The notes under the pieces were generated by a model, which had not been told where the DNA came from, did not search any database, and saw only the letters and a program-made list of their open reading frames with translations. Position numbers and translations under genes: made by a program. A DNA stretch of 30,405 nucleotides from Flavobacterium psychrophilum (lineage in GTDB: Bacteria > Bacteroidota > Bacteroidia > Flavobacteriales > Flavobacteriaceae). This document shows, one piece after another, positions 7,488-14,887 of this stretch. The stretch covers positions 1-30,405 of the forward strand of contig CAMCBB010000006.1 of assembly GCA_945872875.1 (NCBI GenBank), written 5' to 3'. The first letter of the stretch is position 1; every line of letters starts with the position of its first letter.

Positions 7488-7676
7488 TTATTTTTTCGGT
7501 ATTCCGCATCCATTAGAACTGCATCCGAAATTAAAAATTGCTTGTAATAAGAAAAACATTCCAAATACCAATAAGTACCATTCAAATTTTTCATATGCTT
7601 GAGTGAATAAAATCGAAGCAAACCCCAATCGTATAATTCGTAATAGATTCCAATTAGTTAATATTCTGTTTTTCAT
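7488..7676 (-). CDS. YgaP-type small membrane protein (DUF2892-like)
   Basis: A 62-residue peptide with two membrane segments (LGFASILFTQAYEKF and YLLVFGMFFLLQAIF, roughly residues 16-30 and 34-48) and a short tail GCSSNGCGIPKK with two cysteines. It resembles the membrane part of YgaP, a membrane rhodanese. I chose the ATG at 7676 because it forms a TAATG overlap with the preceding stop; a start at 7697 would add seven residues and overlap more. Being coupled to a rhodanese protein suggests it is the membrane partner split off from the soluble domain. The link is inferred. Confidence 0.75.
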   Translation of the reverse strand: MKNRILTNWNLLRIIRLGFASILFTQAYEKFEWYLLVFGMFFLLQAIFNFGCSSNGCGIPKK

Positions 7677-9082
7677 TATTTTAATGTTGAAGGGCAAACA
7701 AAATTTGTTGTTTTTATACCTGTTTTTTTTATGGCATTAAAACCTCCATTTACATTTATTACATTATCATATCCTCTTGCTTTTAATATAGATGATGCAA
7801 TCATAGATCGATATCCTCCAGCACAAAATAAGTAAAATTCTTTGTCTTTTGGAAATTCTGATAAATGGTCATTTAAAAAATCCAATGGTGTAGAAGGTGC
7901 TTCATTTAAATGTTCAGCAATAAATTCACCTGATTTTCTTACATCAAAAACTGTAATTTCTTCTTTTAATTTATCTTCTAATGTTTCTGCTGAAATGCAG
8001 TTAACCGTATCTAATTCAAAGCCAGCTTTCTCCCAAGATTCAATTCCACCATCAAGATATCCTATAGTTGCATCGTAACCAACACGTGCCAATCTTTTTA
8101 TTGTCTCTTCCTCTTTATCTTCTGGAGTTATTAATAATATTGGCTGTTTGAAATCTAAGATCAATGCACCAACCCACGGAGCAAAAGTACCGTTTATCCC
8201 AATAAAAATAGAGTTAGGAATATGTCCTTTTGCAAAATCATTTTCATTTCGAACATCCAAAATAAGGGCGTTAGTTTCATTTGCAATAATTTCAAAATCT
8301 TTAGCACTTAAAGCTTTAGTATTGTTAATAATGGTTTCAACATTTTCGTATCCTTCTTTGTTTAATTTCACATTCATAGGAAAATAGGCTGGTGGAGGTA
8401 ATAAACCATCTGTAACTTCTGCAATAAATTCCTCTCTAGTCATATTAGCACGAAGTGCATAATTGTTTACCTTTTGGTCGCCAATTGTTCCTACAGTTTC
8501 TTTACTTAAATTTTTTCCGCAGGCACTACCAGCGCCGTGAGCAGGGTAAATTATTACCTCGTCTGCAAGTGGCATAATTTTAGTTCTGATACTATCAAAC
8601 AAAGTTCCTGCCAATTGTTCTTGTGTCATGTGCGCAGCCTTTTGAGCTAAATCTGGTCTTCCTACATCACCTAAGAAAACGGTATCTCCACTAAATAATG
8701 CGTAATCTTTTCCGTTTTTATCTTTTAATAAATAACAGGAACTTTCCATTGTGTGGCCAGGAGTATGCAAACAAGTAATTGTAATTTCTCCCAATTGAAA
8801 TACTTGTTTATCAGTTGCAATAACAGTTTTGTATGTTGGTGTTGCTTGGGGTCCAAAAACAATCGGAGCTCCTGTTTTTTCAGAAAGTGTGACATGTCCG
8901 CTTACAAAATCGGCATGAAAATGGGTCTCAAAAATATATTTAATTTTAGCATTGTCTGCCTTAGCTCTATCTATATAAGGTTGTACTTCTCTTAATGGAT
9001 CAATTATAGCCACCTCACCTTTACTTTCAATATAATAGGCGCCTTGTGCTAAACATCCAGTATAAATTTGTTCAATTTTCAT
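7676..9082 (-). CDS. MBL-fold persulfide dioxygenase-like protein with two rhodanese domains
   Basis: A 468-residue protein. Residues 1-245 are a metallo-beta-lactamase fold with HFHADFVSGH (His54, His56, Asp58, His63), HTPGHT (His110) and FSGDTVFLGD (Asp133), as in ETHE1-type persulfide dioxygenases, which oxidise glutathione persulfide to sulfite. Residues about 258-345 and 365-460 are rhodanese domains. Only the second keeps the catalytic cysteine (FCAGGYRS, Cys420); in the first the corresponding loop is LLITPEDKEE with no cysteine. The arrangement matches the MBL-rhodanese proteins found with sulfite exporters and sulfide regulators. It is cytoplasmic, with no signal peptide. It lies downstream of the exporter gene with its own possible promoter and a palindrome in the gap. 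Confidence 0.92.
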   Translation of the reverse strand: MKIEQIYTGCLAQGAYYIESKGEVAIIDPLREVQPYIDRAKADNAKIKYIFETHFHADFVSGHVTLSEKTGAPIVFGPQATPTYKTVIATDKQVFQLGEITITCLHTPGHTMESSCYLLKDKNGKDYALFSGDTVFLGDVGRPDLAQKAAHMTQEQLAGTLFDSIRTKIMPLADEVIIYPAHGAGSACGKNLSKETVGTIGDQKVNNYALRANMTREEFIAEVTDGLLPPPAYFPMNVKLNKEGYENVETIINNTKALSAKDFEIIANETNALILDVRNENDFAKGHIPNSIFIGINGTFAPWVGALILDFKQPILLITPEDKEEETIKRLARVGYDATIGYLDGGIESWEKAGFELDTVNCISAETLEDKLKEEITVFDVRKSGEFIAEHLNEAPSTPLDFLNDHLSEFPKDKEFYLFCAGGYRSMIASSILKARGYDNVINVNGGFNAIKKTGIKTTNFVCPSTLK

Positions 9083-9130
9083 CTTTTAATAATTTTTATG
9101 TAAAATTAGAGTTGTCCCACCAATTTATAA

Positions 9131-9144
9131 GTAACAGTTGTTAC
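9131..9144. promoter_or_regulatory. Palindrome GTAACA-GT-TGTTAC, candidate Crp/Fnr-family operator
   Basis: A perfect 14-base palindrome that can also be read as GTAAC-N4-GTTAC, a spacing typical of Crp/Fnr-type sites. It touches the TAACTTTG box (9144-9151) on its downstream side, over the expected start of transcription of the MBL-rhodanese gene. The cluster encodes such a regulator 0.9 kb upstream. The regulator-site link is inference. Confidence 0.5.
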
Positions 9145-9151
9145 AAAGTTA
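9144..9151 (-). promoter_or_regulatory. -7 box TAACTTTG for the MBL-rhodanese gene
   Basis: The minus strand reads TAACTTTG, matching TAnnTTTG, in the 84-base gap between the exporter gene and the MBL-rhodanese gene, about 60 bases before the ATG at 9082. It suggests that the last two genes can be expressed apart from the rest of the cluster. Confidence 0.45.
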
Positions 9152-9166
9152 TGAAATAATAAGAGT

Positions 9167-9967
9167 TTAGAGGAAAAGTTCTTTTGTGATTATATAAACT
9201 CCCATTGCTAATACAAACCATCCAAAACTAGTTTTTAATTTGTTTCCATCGATTTTTTTAGATAAAAAACTACCAATAAATACGCCTAGAATAGAACAAG
9301 CTGTGAAAGTTAAGAGTAAATTCCAATCGAGAATTTGATCGCTTCTTAAATCCCCAATAAAACCTATTAATGATTGGGCAGCCACAATAAATAAAGAGGT
9401 ACCAACGGCTTTTTTCATTGGTGTATTTGCTAAAAATAATAATGCAGGAATAATTAAAAATCCGCCACCTGCTCCTACAAATCCAGCTATTAAGCCAATT
9501 AGGATTCCTTGGAAAAATATTTTACGGTAATTTAATTTTTGATATTCTTCTTTAATTTCAGTTGGCATTGGTTTAATCATTCTTACAGATGCCATTATCA
9601 TTACAACAGCAAAAACTACCATAATAAAAACCGACTTATGAAGGGTGAATACCGATGTTGAAAATAAAATTTCAGGTATATTAGGCACTATAATTCTTCG
9701 GGTTACAAAGACAGAAAGTAAAGTTGGAATTCCGAATAAAAGTACTTTTTTATAATCAACTAAATTTTGTTTGGCTTTTTGTACACCACCAAATAAAGCT
9801 GTTGTGCCTACAATAAATAGGGAATAGGCAGTGGCTAAAATGGGTTCAACTCCAAGTATATAAACTAAAATGGGAACAGATAATATGGAACCACCACTTC
9901 CAATTAATCCTAAGGTTATTCCAACAATAGTTGCAAATAGATAACCAATTAACAGTTTTATTTCCAT
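9167..9967 (-). CDS. TauE/SafE (TSUP) family permease, probable sulfite exporter
   Basis: A 266-residue integral membrane protein with about eight hydrophobic segments. The N-terminal GLIGSGGSILSVPILVY and the mid-protein GFVGAGGGFLIIPALL repeats are the two glycine-rich halves of the TSUP family, which exports sulfite, sulfonates or similar organo-sulfur anions. Length is normal. The neighbouring persulfide dioxygenase-like protein generates sulfite, so sulfite export is the most natural job. It follows the Crp/Fnr regulator gene with a 69-base gap that holds a palindrome. Confidence 0.88.
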   Translation of the reverse strand: MEIKLLIGYLFATIVGITLGLIGSGGSILSVPILVYILGVEPILATAYSLFIVGTTALFGGVQKAKQNLVDYKKVLLFGIPTLLSVFVTRRIIVPNIPEILFSTSVFTLHKSVFIMVVFAVVMIMASVRMIKPMPTEIKEEYQKLNYRKIFFQGILIGLIAGFVGAGGGFLIIPALLFLANTPMKKAVGTSLFIVAAQSLIGFIGDLRSDQILDWNLLLTFTACSILGVFIGSFLSKKIDGNKLKTSFGWFVLAMGVYIITKELFL

Positions 9968-9991
9968 GTATACTTTGGGGTTGTATTAGTA

Positions 9992-10007
9992 ATTGTAAAA
10001 TTACAAT
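9992..10007. promoter_or_regulatory. Palindrome ATTGTAA-AA-TTACAAT upstream of the exporter gene
   Basis: A perfect 7-bp inverted repeat with a 2-base centre, in the gap between the regulator and the exporter genes. An overlapping reading is GTAAT-N6-ATTAC (9989-10004). It shares the GTAA/TTAC half-site logic of the palindrome at 9131 but not its spacing, so common ownership by the Crp/Fnr protein is only a possibility. Confidence 0.35.
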
Positions 10008-10036
10008 ATTTATGTTTTATAACATCAATTCAGCTT

Positions 10037-10666
10037 TCAATCTTTTAAAGTAATGACTCCTTGTCTTAATCTAATTCGGTTTTTTTGTTCAAATACTTTT
10101 AATAATCTTGATATTACAACTCTTGAGCTATTTAAATCAAATGCAATTTCTTTATGTGTACAAAACAATTCTCTCGATTTATTAATTTTAGATTTATCAA
10201 TTAAGTAGTTCCATAATCTATCTTCTAAACTTAAAAAAGCAATTGAATCAATTGCGGATAACATTTCTTTTAATCGGTTATTATAACTTAAGAAAATAAA
10301 ATAACGCCAACTAGAAAAAGTAGTCAACCATTCTTCCATTTTTTCAATCGGAATTAGAATAATTTGACCAATTGTCTCAGCTGTTCCACGAATTTCACTT
10401 TTGGTATTGTTTAAACAACTGGTTAAAGTCATGGCGCAGGTATTCCCTTTTTCAATAAAATACAATACGAGTTCACCTTGGTTTTGATCCACTCTTGATA
10501 TTTTAATTCCACCGCTTAATAACAGAGGCATAGCATTTGAATCGTTTCCAATATCCAAAATAATTTCGCCTTCAACAAAATCTTTTACAATTGCAAATTT
10601 GACGATTTCATCAATTAACTTTTCTTCGAAAATTGTATTAAAAATTGGTGTTAGAATTTGCTTCAT
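10037..10666 (-). CDS. Crp/Fnr-family transcriptional regulator
   Basis: A 209-residue regulator. Residues about 15-115 form a cyclic-nucleotide-binding-like beta barrel. A CAMTLTSCL stretch (two cysteines) sits near residues 77-85, where the effector region of Bacteroidota members is found. The C-terminus has a helix-turn-helix: THKEIAFDLNSSRVVISRLLK (read as THKEIAFDLNSS then RVVISRLLK). No iron-sulfur cysteine cluster of the FNR type is seen at the N-terminus. Its position at the head of a sulfur cluster suggests that it senses persulfide or redox state through the cysteines; this is inference. Its start lies directly against the stop of the DUF1801 gene. Confidence 0.88.
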   Translation of the reverse strand: MKQILTPIFNTIFEEKLIDEIVKFAIVKDFVEGEIILDIGNDSNAMPLLLSGGIKISRVDQNQGELVLYFIEKGNTCAMTLTSCLNNTKSEIRGTAETIGQIILIPIEKMEEWLTTFSSWRYFIFLSYNNRLKEMLSAIDSIAFLSLEDRLWNYLIDKSKINKSRELFCTHKEIAFDLNSSRVVISRLLKVFEQKNRIRLRQGVITLKD

Positions 10667-11125
10667 TTATTTTTTTATGAAAGCATTTTCATACATTTCA
10701 ACCCATTGTTGTGGGTTAATTTTTGATAATAGTTCGCCAATTAATTCAAAAGGAATGGCTTCAATTTTTTTGAATCGAATACAACCTTTTCCCATATCTA
10801 ACTTGGCAGTGCTGTGTTTTGGATATTCCTCAACAAACCAATTGTATAAATTGGAATCGGCATAAAGGGCCATATGATAAATGTTGATAGAATTTTTTTG
10901 CGAAGCAATATTAAAAAAGGGCAATGGTAATTGTGGTGTGCAATGATATCCTTTTGGATAAATTTCATGAGGAACAACATAACCAAGCATACCATATGAA
11001 ATGACTTCTTTAAATCCGTTAGGTAAATTTTTTAATGAAATATCACGAAGTTTTTCAATTGCTACTTTTCTATCTTCAGGTAACTCCGATATATATTGTT
11101 CTGTTGTCTTTGCTTCCGATTTCAT
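10667..11125 (-). CDS. DUF1801-domain protein
   Basis: A 152-residue soluble protein. The N-terminal TTEQYISELPEDRKVAIEKLRD and ISYGMLGYVV segments and the later FFNIASQKNSINIYHMALYA and DMGKGCIRFKK segments are those of the DUF1801/YdhG fold (each motif quoted in short form: ISYGMLGY, MGKGCIRF). The biochemical role of the family is not established. It is the first gene of the sulfur cluster and abuts the Crp/Fnr gene with no gap, so the two are co-transcribed. Whether it takes part in sulfur metabolism is unknown. Confidence 0.85.
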   Translation of the reverse strand: MKSEAKTTEQYISELPEDRKVAIEKLRDISLKNLPNGFKEVISYGMLGYVVPHEIYPKGYHCTPQLPLPFFNIASQKNSINIYHMALYADSNLYNWFVEEYPKHSTAKLDMGKGCIRFKKIEAIPFELIGELLSKINPQQWVEMYENAFIKK

Positions 11126-11150
11126 ATTTTTGGGATTTATTTATTAAAAA

Positions 11151-11158
11151 CAAAAATA
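11151..11158 (-). promoter_or_regulatory. -7 box TATTTTTG for the DUF1801-regulator cluster
   Basis: The minus strand reads TATTTTTG, matching TAnnTTTG, 25 bases before the ATG at 11125, in the 101-base divergent gap shared with the M28 peptidase gene. A T-rich stretch lies upstream of it but no clean -33 TTTG. Confidence 0.4.
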
Positions 11159-11226
11159 CTGATATTTTTTTTTAATAGATTTACAAATTAATTACTATTT
11201 ATTACAATTTATATATACTAAATTTT

Positions 11227-12249
11227 ATGAAAAAAAGGAACTTTATTGCTTATCTAGCATTATTTATTTTTGGAAGTAGTATTTCAATTTTTGCTCAAAG
11301 TAAGGAAGTTGATGTAAATAAATACATCAATTCAATTACTTCCAATGAATTGAAAATCCATTTAACAATTGTCGCCTCGGATGAAATGGAAGGCAGGGAA
11401 ACAGGAAGTGAAGGACAAAAGAAAGCGGGGCGTTATCTTGTTGAACAATATCAAAAAGAAGGAATTCCATTTCCAAAAGGTGCCACAAGTTATTATCAAA
11501 GGGTACCTGCAGAGTTCATGAACAAAGATTCAGGAGAAAATCTTCCAGACTCAGAAAATATTTGGGCTTTTATTGAAGGTTCAGAAAAACCCGATGAGAT
11601 AGTCGTAGTTTCGGCACATTATGATCATGTTGGGGTTAAAAAAGGACTTGTATATAATGGTGCAGATGATGATGGATCAGGAACTGTTGCTTTGTTAGAA
11701 ATTGCCCAAGCATTTCAAAAAGCAAAAAAAGAAGGTCACGGACCGAAGCGCTCGATATTAATTTTGCATGTAACAGGAGAAGAACATGGTTTGTATGGCT
11801 CAAGTTATTACTCAGAAAACCCTTTATTTCCTATAACTAATACAGTTGCAGATGTTAATATTGACATGGTGGGTAGAAGAGATGATTTGCACAAAGACAG
11901 TAATAATTATATTTATTTAATAGGTTCTGATTATTTGTCTACCGATTTATATAAAATTTGTGAAGAGGTGAATTCTAAATATATTAATTTAAACATTGAT
12001 TATAAGTTTAACGACCGCAAAGATCCAAATCGTTTTTATTACCGTTCAGATCATTATAACTTTGCTAAACACGGAATTCCTGTAGTGTTTTTATTTAATG
12101 GAGTTCATGAAGATTACCATAAAGCAACAGATGAAGTTAGTAAAATTGAATTTGATGCTTTATCAAAAAGAACTCAATTGGGTTTTTCAATTGCTTGGGA
12201 AATAGCCAATAGAGAAAATCGTATAGTAGTCGATAAAGACGGAAAATAA
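11227..12249 (+). CDS. Secreted M28-family zinc aminopeptidase
   Basis: A 340-residue metallopeptidase. A signal peptide (residues 1-24, ending SISIFAQ) predicts export to the periplasm or beyond. The zinc ligands of the M28 fold are visible in order: SAHYDHVG (His), GADDDGSG (Asp), TGEEHG (catalytic Glu and zinc Glu), NIDMVG (Asp) and HEDYHKATD (His). These hydrolases remove N-terminal residues from peptides. The signal peptide does not end in a lipobox cysteine and no C-terminal secretion domain is seen. The gene is monocistronic, with its own terminator 20 bases after the stop. Confidence 0.93.
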   Translation: MKKRNFIAYLALFIFGSSISIFAQSKEVDVNKYINSITSNELKIHLTIVASDEMEGRETGSEGQKKAGRYLVEQYQKEGIPFPKGATSYYQRVPAEFMNKDSGENLPDSENIWAFIEGSEKPDEIVVVSAHYDHVGVKKGLVYNGADDDGSGTVALLEIAQAFQKAKKEGHGPKRSILILHVTGEEHGLYGSSYYSENPLFPITNTVADVNIDMVGRRDDLHKDSNNYIYLIGSDYLSTDLYKICEEVNSKYINLNIDYKFNDRKDPNRFYYRSDHYNFAKHGIPVVFLFNGVHEDYHKATDEVSKIEFDALSKRTQLGFSIAWEIANRENRIVVDKDGK

Positions 12250-12264
12250 AAAACTATATAAAAT

Positions 12265-12293
12265 AAAAAAACCGCAAATTATTGCGGTTTTTT
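12265..12293. terminator. Intrinsic terminator after the M28 peptidase gene
   Basis: ACCGCAA (12271-12277) and TTGCGGT (12282-12288) pair around an ATTA loop, with an A-run before and a T-run after. The GC-rich stem and both tracts make it work in either direction. Confidence 0.9.
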
Positions 12294-12339
12294 ATTGTGG
12301 TTAATTAACTATTTTTGTTAGCGATAATACAATTTTCAT

Positions 12340-12876
12340 TTGAAAACCTATAATAAAACCAATTTCCATAAACATACTTTTTGTATTTTTAAGGAAGTAA
12401 AAATTGAAAGCTTCATCAATTTAAAACCGAATTTCATTAGTAAATCGGGGAGTAGCTATTACTTTACAGAACAAGGAGTTTACAGGCATTCCAATCATTG
12501 GGGAAGGGCTGCAAACTGCAAATGGAGGTTAGTTTCAAATGGAATTTCCAAGGATAGAACCAAAATTGGTTATGCCAGTTGGAGTGATTTTTATCCTGAT
12601 AATGATCAAGAAAAACTTTATTTTATTGAAGTGGATTATAGTGATCAATCGGCTCAATTCAACCATTGTAAAAGCGATAAATACACATCAGGTAAAGTGT
12701 TGCGAACCGCTGCCGAAACCACCAAACTAATCAAGCAAATACGAGGTTTATTAGAAGAAACTGCCTGGGCAAAATATCTAAAACACGAATCGATTGAAGT
12801 ATTGCGAAAGGAAATAATCGATCAATTAATCGCAACCAATCGTACTTTACAAGAAATAAAAAAAGAATATTTATGA
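12340..12876 (+). CDS. Conserved-looking hypothetical protein with TTG start
   Basis: A 178-residue soluble protein that I do not assign to a named family. It contains aromatic-rich SGSSYYFTEQGVYRHSNHWG and GYASWSDFYP segments and a helical, Lys/Glu-rich C-terminus (residues about 120-178). There is no Met codon in frame, and a TAA at 12325-12327 closes the frame just upstream, so the TTG at 12340 is the best start. The sequence FHKHTF near the N-terminus looks like protein rather than leader, which supports it. Its last codons overlap the end of the convergent transporter gene by 6 bases. Composition is like its neighbours. The function is unknown. Confidence 0.7.
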   Translation: MKTYNKTNFHKHTFCIFKEVKIESFINLKPNFISKSGSSYYFTEQGVYRHSNHWGRAANCKWRLVSNGISKDRTKIGYASWSDFYPDNDQEKLYFIEVDYSDQSAQFNHCKSDKYTSGKVLRTAAETTKLIKQIRGLLEETAWAKYLKHESIEVLRKEIIDQLIATNRTLQEIKKEYL

Positions 12877-14097
12877 GTTGATTTTCTCTTGATCAACAAG
12901 TCGTAAGGTCCAGATTCCTAATACAAAAGCAATTACTCCCAGCGTCCCCATAAAAGCCCAATTGGCTTGATATCCAAAATGATCAATAATTCCCATCCCT
13001 ACTTTGGCGCTTAAAATATGTGCCAAACTGTAACTCATAGTAAATATTGCCATATAGCGTCCTTCGTGACCTTTTGGCGCTCTGCTAATCGCAAATGAAT
13101 TCGAAAACGGAAAAACAAACATTTCGGCAAAGGTCATAAAGAGCATCATAATTACTAAGATTCCGACCCAAAAATTAATTAATAGCAGAAATAAACTAAT
13201 TGCCATTAATAAGCAACCAATGGTTACCATTTTTACTTTATCAATTTTATTGCGTTCTACATAACCTACAATTGGCATTTCCAAAAAGAAAATAATAATT
13301 CCGTTCATGGTAATCAATAAACCAGTTTGGAATTCGGTTAGGTCAAATTGCTCTCTATGGTATAAGGGGATTGTAGTAAATAATTGAAAAAACAAAATTC
13401 CAGAAATTAAACAACTTACTAAAAAGATCCAAAAGGGTTTGTCTTTAAAAACCGATTCTCGATTGGCTTCCAAACTCTGTTTTTCTTCCTTTGAAATAAG
13501 GGGTCCATTTTTCTCTTTAACTTTTATCCAAAATATCAATATGGCAAAAATGCAAGTTGCTCCATCTACCCAGAATAGTGCATTGTATCCAATTCCCATA
13601 ATAATCAGTCCGCCAAGTGCGGGCCCTGCAGCAAAACCAAGATTAATGGCAAGTCGCACTAGGGTTAAGGCTCGTGTTCTATTTTCGGGTTTTGCATAAA
13701 CGCTTAATGAAACAAACATTGCCGGCCGAAACATATCAGCAATAGACATTAATAAGAACATTGATATACAAAGTCCTACAAAGGAAGTAATGAATTGCAT
13801 CACAAAAAAAGCCAACCCTGAAGATAATAAGCTAAAAATCATTATTCTATAGAAGCCAATTTTATCTGATAATTTTCCACCTAACCATGATCCAACCATT
13901 GATCCGGCACCAAAGCACACCATTATCCATCCTACCTGACTGTATGAAAAATGTAAATTTTCTTTTAAATATTTTGATAAAAATGGCAATACCATCGTGC
14001 CCGCACGATTAATGAATGTAATCAGCGTAAGAATCCAGATCTCTCTTGAGAATCCCTTAAAGTTGCTTAAATATTTTTGAATTGCTTTATTTAACAT
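12871..14097 (-). CDS. Major facilitator superfamily transporter
   Basis: A 408-residue membrane protein with about twelve hydrophobic segments. It has the MFS cytoplasmic-loop motif GSWLGGKLSDKIGFYRIM between the second and third segments (motif A, here GKLSDKIGF), and PENRTRALTLVRLAINLGFAAGP after the fourth (key part RTRALTLVRLA). Overall it resembles drug/H+ antiporters of the MdtH/YfcJ type. The substrate cannot be assigned. It is transcribed away from the tatD-like gene, behind a TAACTTTG box, and collides tail to tail with the hypothetical gene. Confidence 0.88.
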   Translation of the reverse strand: MLNKAIQKYLSNFKGFSREIWILTLITFINRAGTMVLPFLSKYLKENLHFSYSQVGWIMVCFGAGSMVGSWLGGKLSDKIGFYRIMIFSLLSSGLAFFVMQFITSFVGLCISMFLLMSIADMFRPAMFVSLSVYAKPENRTRALTLVRLAINLGFAAGPALGGLIIMGIGYNALFWVDGATCIFAILIFWIKVKEKNGPLISKEEKQSLEANRESVFKDKPFWIFLVSCLISGILFFQLFTTIPLYHREQFDLTEFQTGLLITMNGIIIFFLEMPIVGYVERNKIDKVKMVTIGCLLMAISLFLLLINFWVGILVIMMLFMTFAEMFVFPFSNSFAISRAPKGHEGRYMAIFTMSYSLAHILSAKVGMGIIDHFGYQANWAFMGTLGVIAFVLGIWTLRLVDQEKINS

Positions 14098-14122
14098 GTA
14101 GAATTTCTGAGTTGCAAATCTA

Positions 14123-14130
14123 CAAAGTTA
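14123..14130 (-). promoter_or_regulatory. -7 box TAACTTTG for the MFS gene
   Basis: The minus strand reads TAACTTTG, matching TAnnTTTG, 25 bases before the ATG at 14097, within the 93-base divergent gap. Confidence 0.4.
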
Positions 14131-14179
14131 TATTGGGTTTTTCAGGTCTTTTTGATTATAGACTTTCAAACTTTTCGAT

Positions 14180-14187
14180 TAAATTTG
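14180..14187 (+). promoter_or_regulatory. Possible -7 box TAAATTTG directly before the tatD-like ATG
   Basis: TAAATTTG ends 3 bases before the ATG at 14191. If used, transcription would start at or inside the start codon (a leaderless mRNA). The match may be chance in AT-rich DNA. Confidence 0.25.
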
Positions 14188-14190
14188 CGC

Positions 14191-14853
14191 ATGCAATTTT
14201 TCAATTTACATACCCACAAATTCTCAGATAATCCTAATATTTTAGAGTTGGTAAATCAATATCCACGGGAATTTGATACAGCAATTCCGAATTATTCTAT
14301 TGGAATTCACCCTTGGTATATTCAAGAAGAAAGCCTAATAAATGATTTAGATATTATTGAAGCTAAACTTCAATTAAATCAATGTTTGGCTTTAGGAGAG
14401 TGTGGTTTAGATAAACGAATTGAAATTTCGATTGAATTGCAAATTGAAGTTTTTGAAAAGCAAATTCAACTTGCAGAAAAATACCAAAAACCTTTGGTAT
14501 TGCATTTAGTGGCTGCCTTTGACGAATTGATTGCAATCAAAAAACGATTAAATATTTCTGTACCAATAATTATTCATGGGTTTTCAAAAAATCAACAAGT
14601 AGCGAAGCAATTAATCGATAATGGGTTTTATATTTCGTTTGGGAAATATTTAATGCGCAACCCCGAATTAGAGTCGGTTTTTCAATCAATTCCAAATGAT
14701 AAATTTTTTCTTGAAACCGATACCATAGAGGAAACTTTGGAAGAAGTTTATACCTTAGCAGCAAAATATAAGAACATAACAATTGAAGAGTTAACAGAAA
14801 TTATAAATTCTAATTTCAACACTGTTTTTAAATCGAATAGTAACAATAAATAG
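14191..14853 (+). CDS. TatD-family metal-dependent hydrolase
   Basis: A 220-residue amidohydrolase-fold protein, probably a 3'-5' deoxyribonuclease or related hydrolase. Metal-binding residues appear in family order: NLHTH (HxH) at residues 5-9, ALGECGLDKR (Glu), LVLHLV (His), IIIHGFSKN (His) and LETDT (Asp). It is shorter than typical TatD (about 260), as is common for the compact Bacteroidota branch. I chose ATG 14191 over an in-frame TTG at 14152 because the family starts directly at the HxH strand. It is followed 34 bases later by the TcdA-like gene. Confidence 0.88.
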   Translation: MQFFNLHTHKFSDNPNILELVNQYPREFDTAIPNYSIGIHPWYIQEESLINDLDIIEAKLQLNQCLALGECGLDKRIEISIELQIEVFEKQIQLAEKYQKPLVLHLVAAFDELIAIKKRLNISVPIIIHGFSKNQQVAKQLIDNGFYISFGKYLMRNPELESVFQSIPNDKFFLETDTIEETLEEVYTLAAKYKNITIEELTEIINSNFNTVFKSNSNNK

Positions 14854-14884
14854 AGGATGCGAATGCTTCGTTCCTCGCAATGAT
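14853..14884. repeat. Remnant of an ATTGCGAGGAACGAAGC-type dispersed repeat
   Basis: The minus strand reads ATTGCGAGGAACGAAGC, a word I recognise from dispersed intergenic palindromes in Bacteroidota. GAGGA and TCCTC plus an inner GCGAA/TTCGT pairing fold the plus strand into a hairpin with a TGC loop. It begins on the last base of the tatD-like stop codon and ends just before the TcdA-like start. Confidence 0.55.
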
Positions 14885-14887
14885 AAA

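Noticed and set aside
7488..11125. Sulfur cluster considered as a horizontally acquired island.
   Set aside because: Base composition and promoter style match the flanks, and there is no integrase, tRNA or direct repeat at either side.
14152..14190. TTG start at 14152 for the tatD-like gene.
   Set aside because: It would add 13 residues ahead of the HxH strand where family members begin, and an ATG at 14191 fits.
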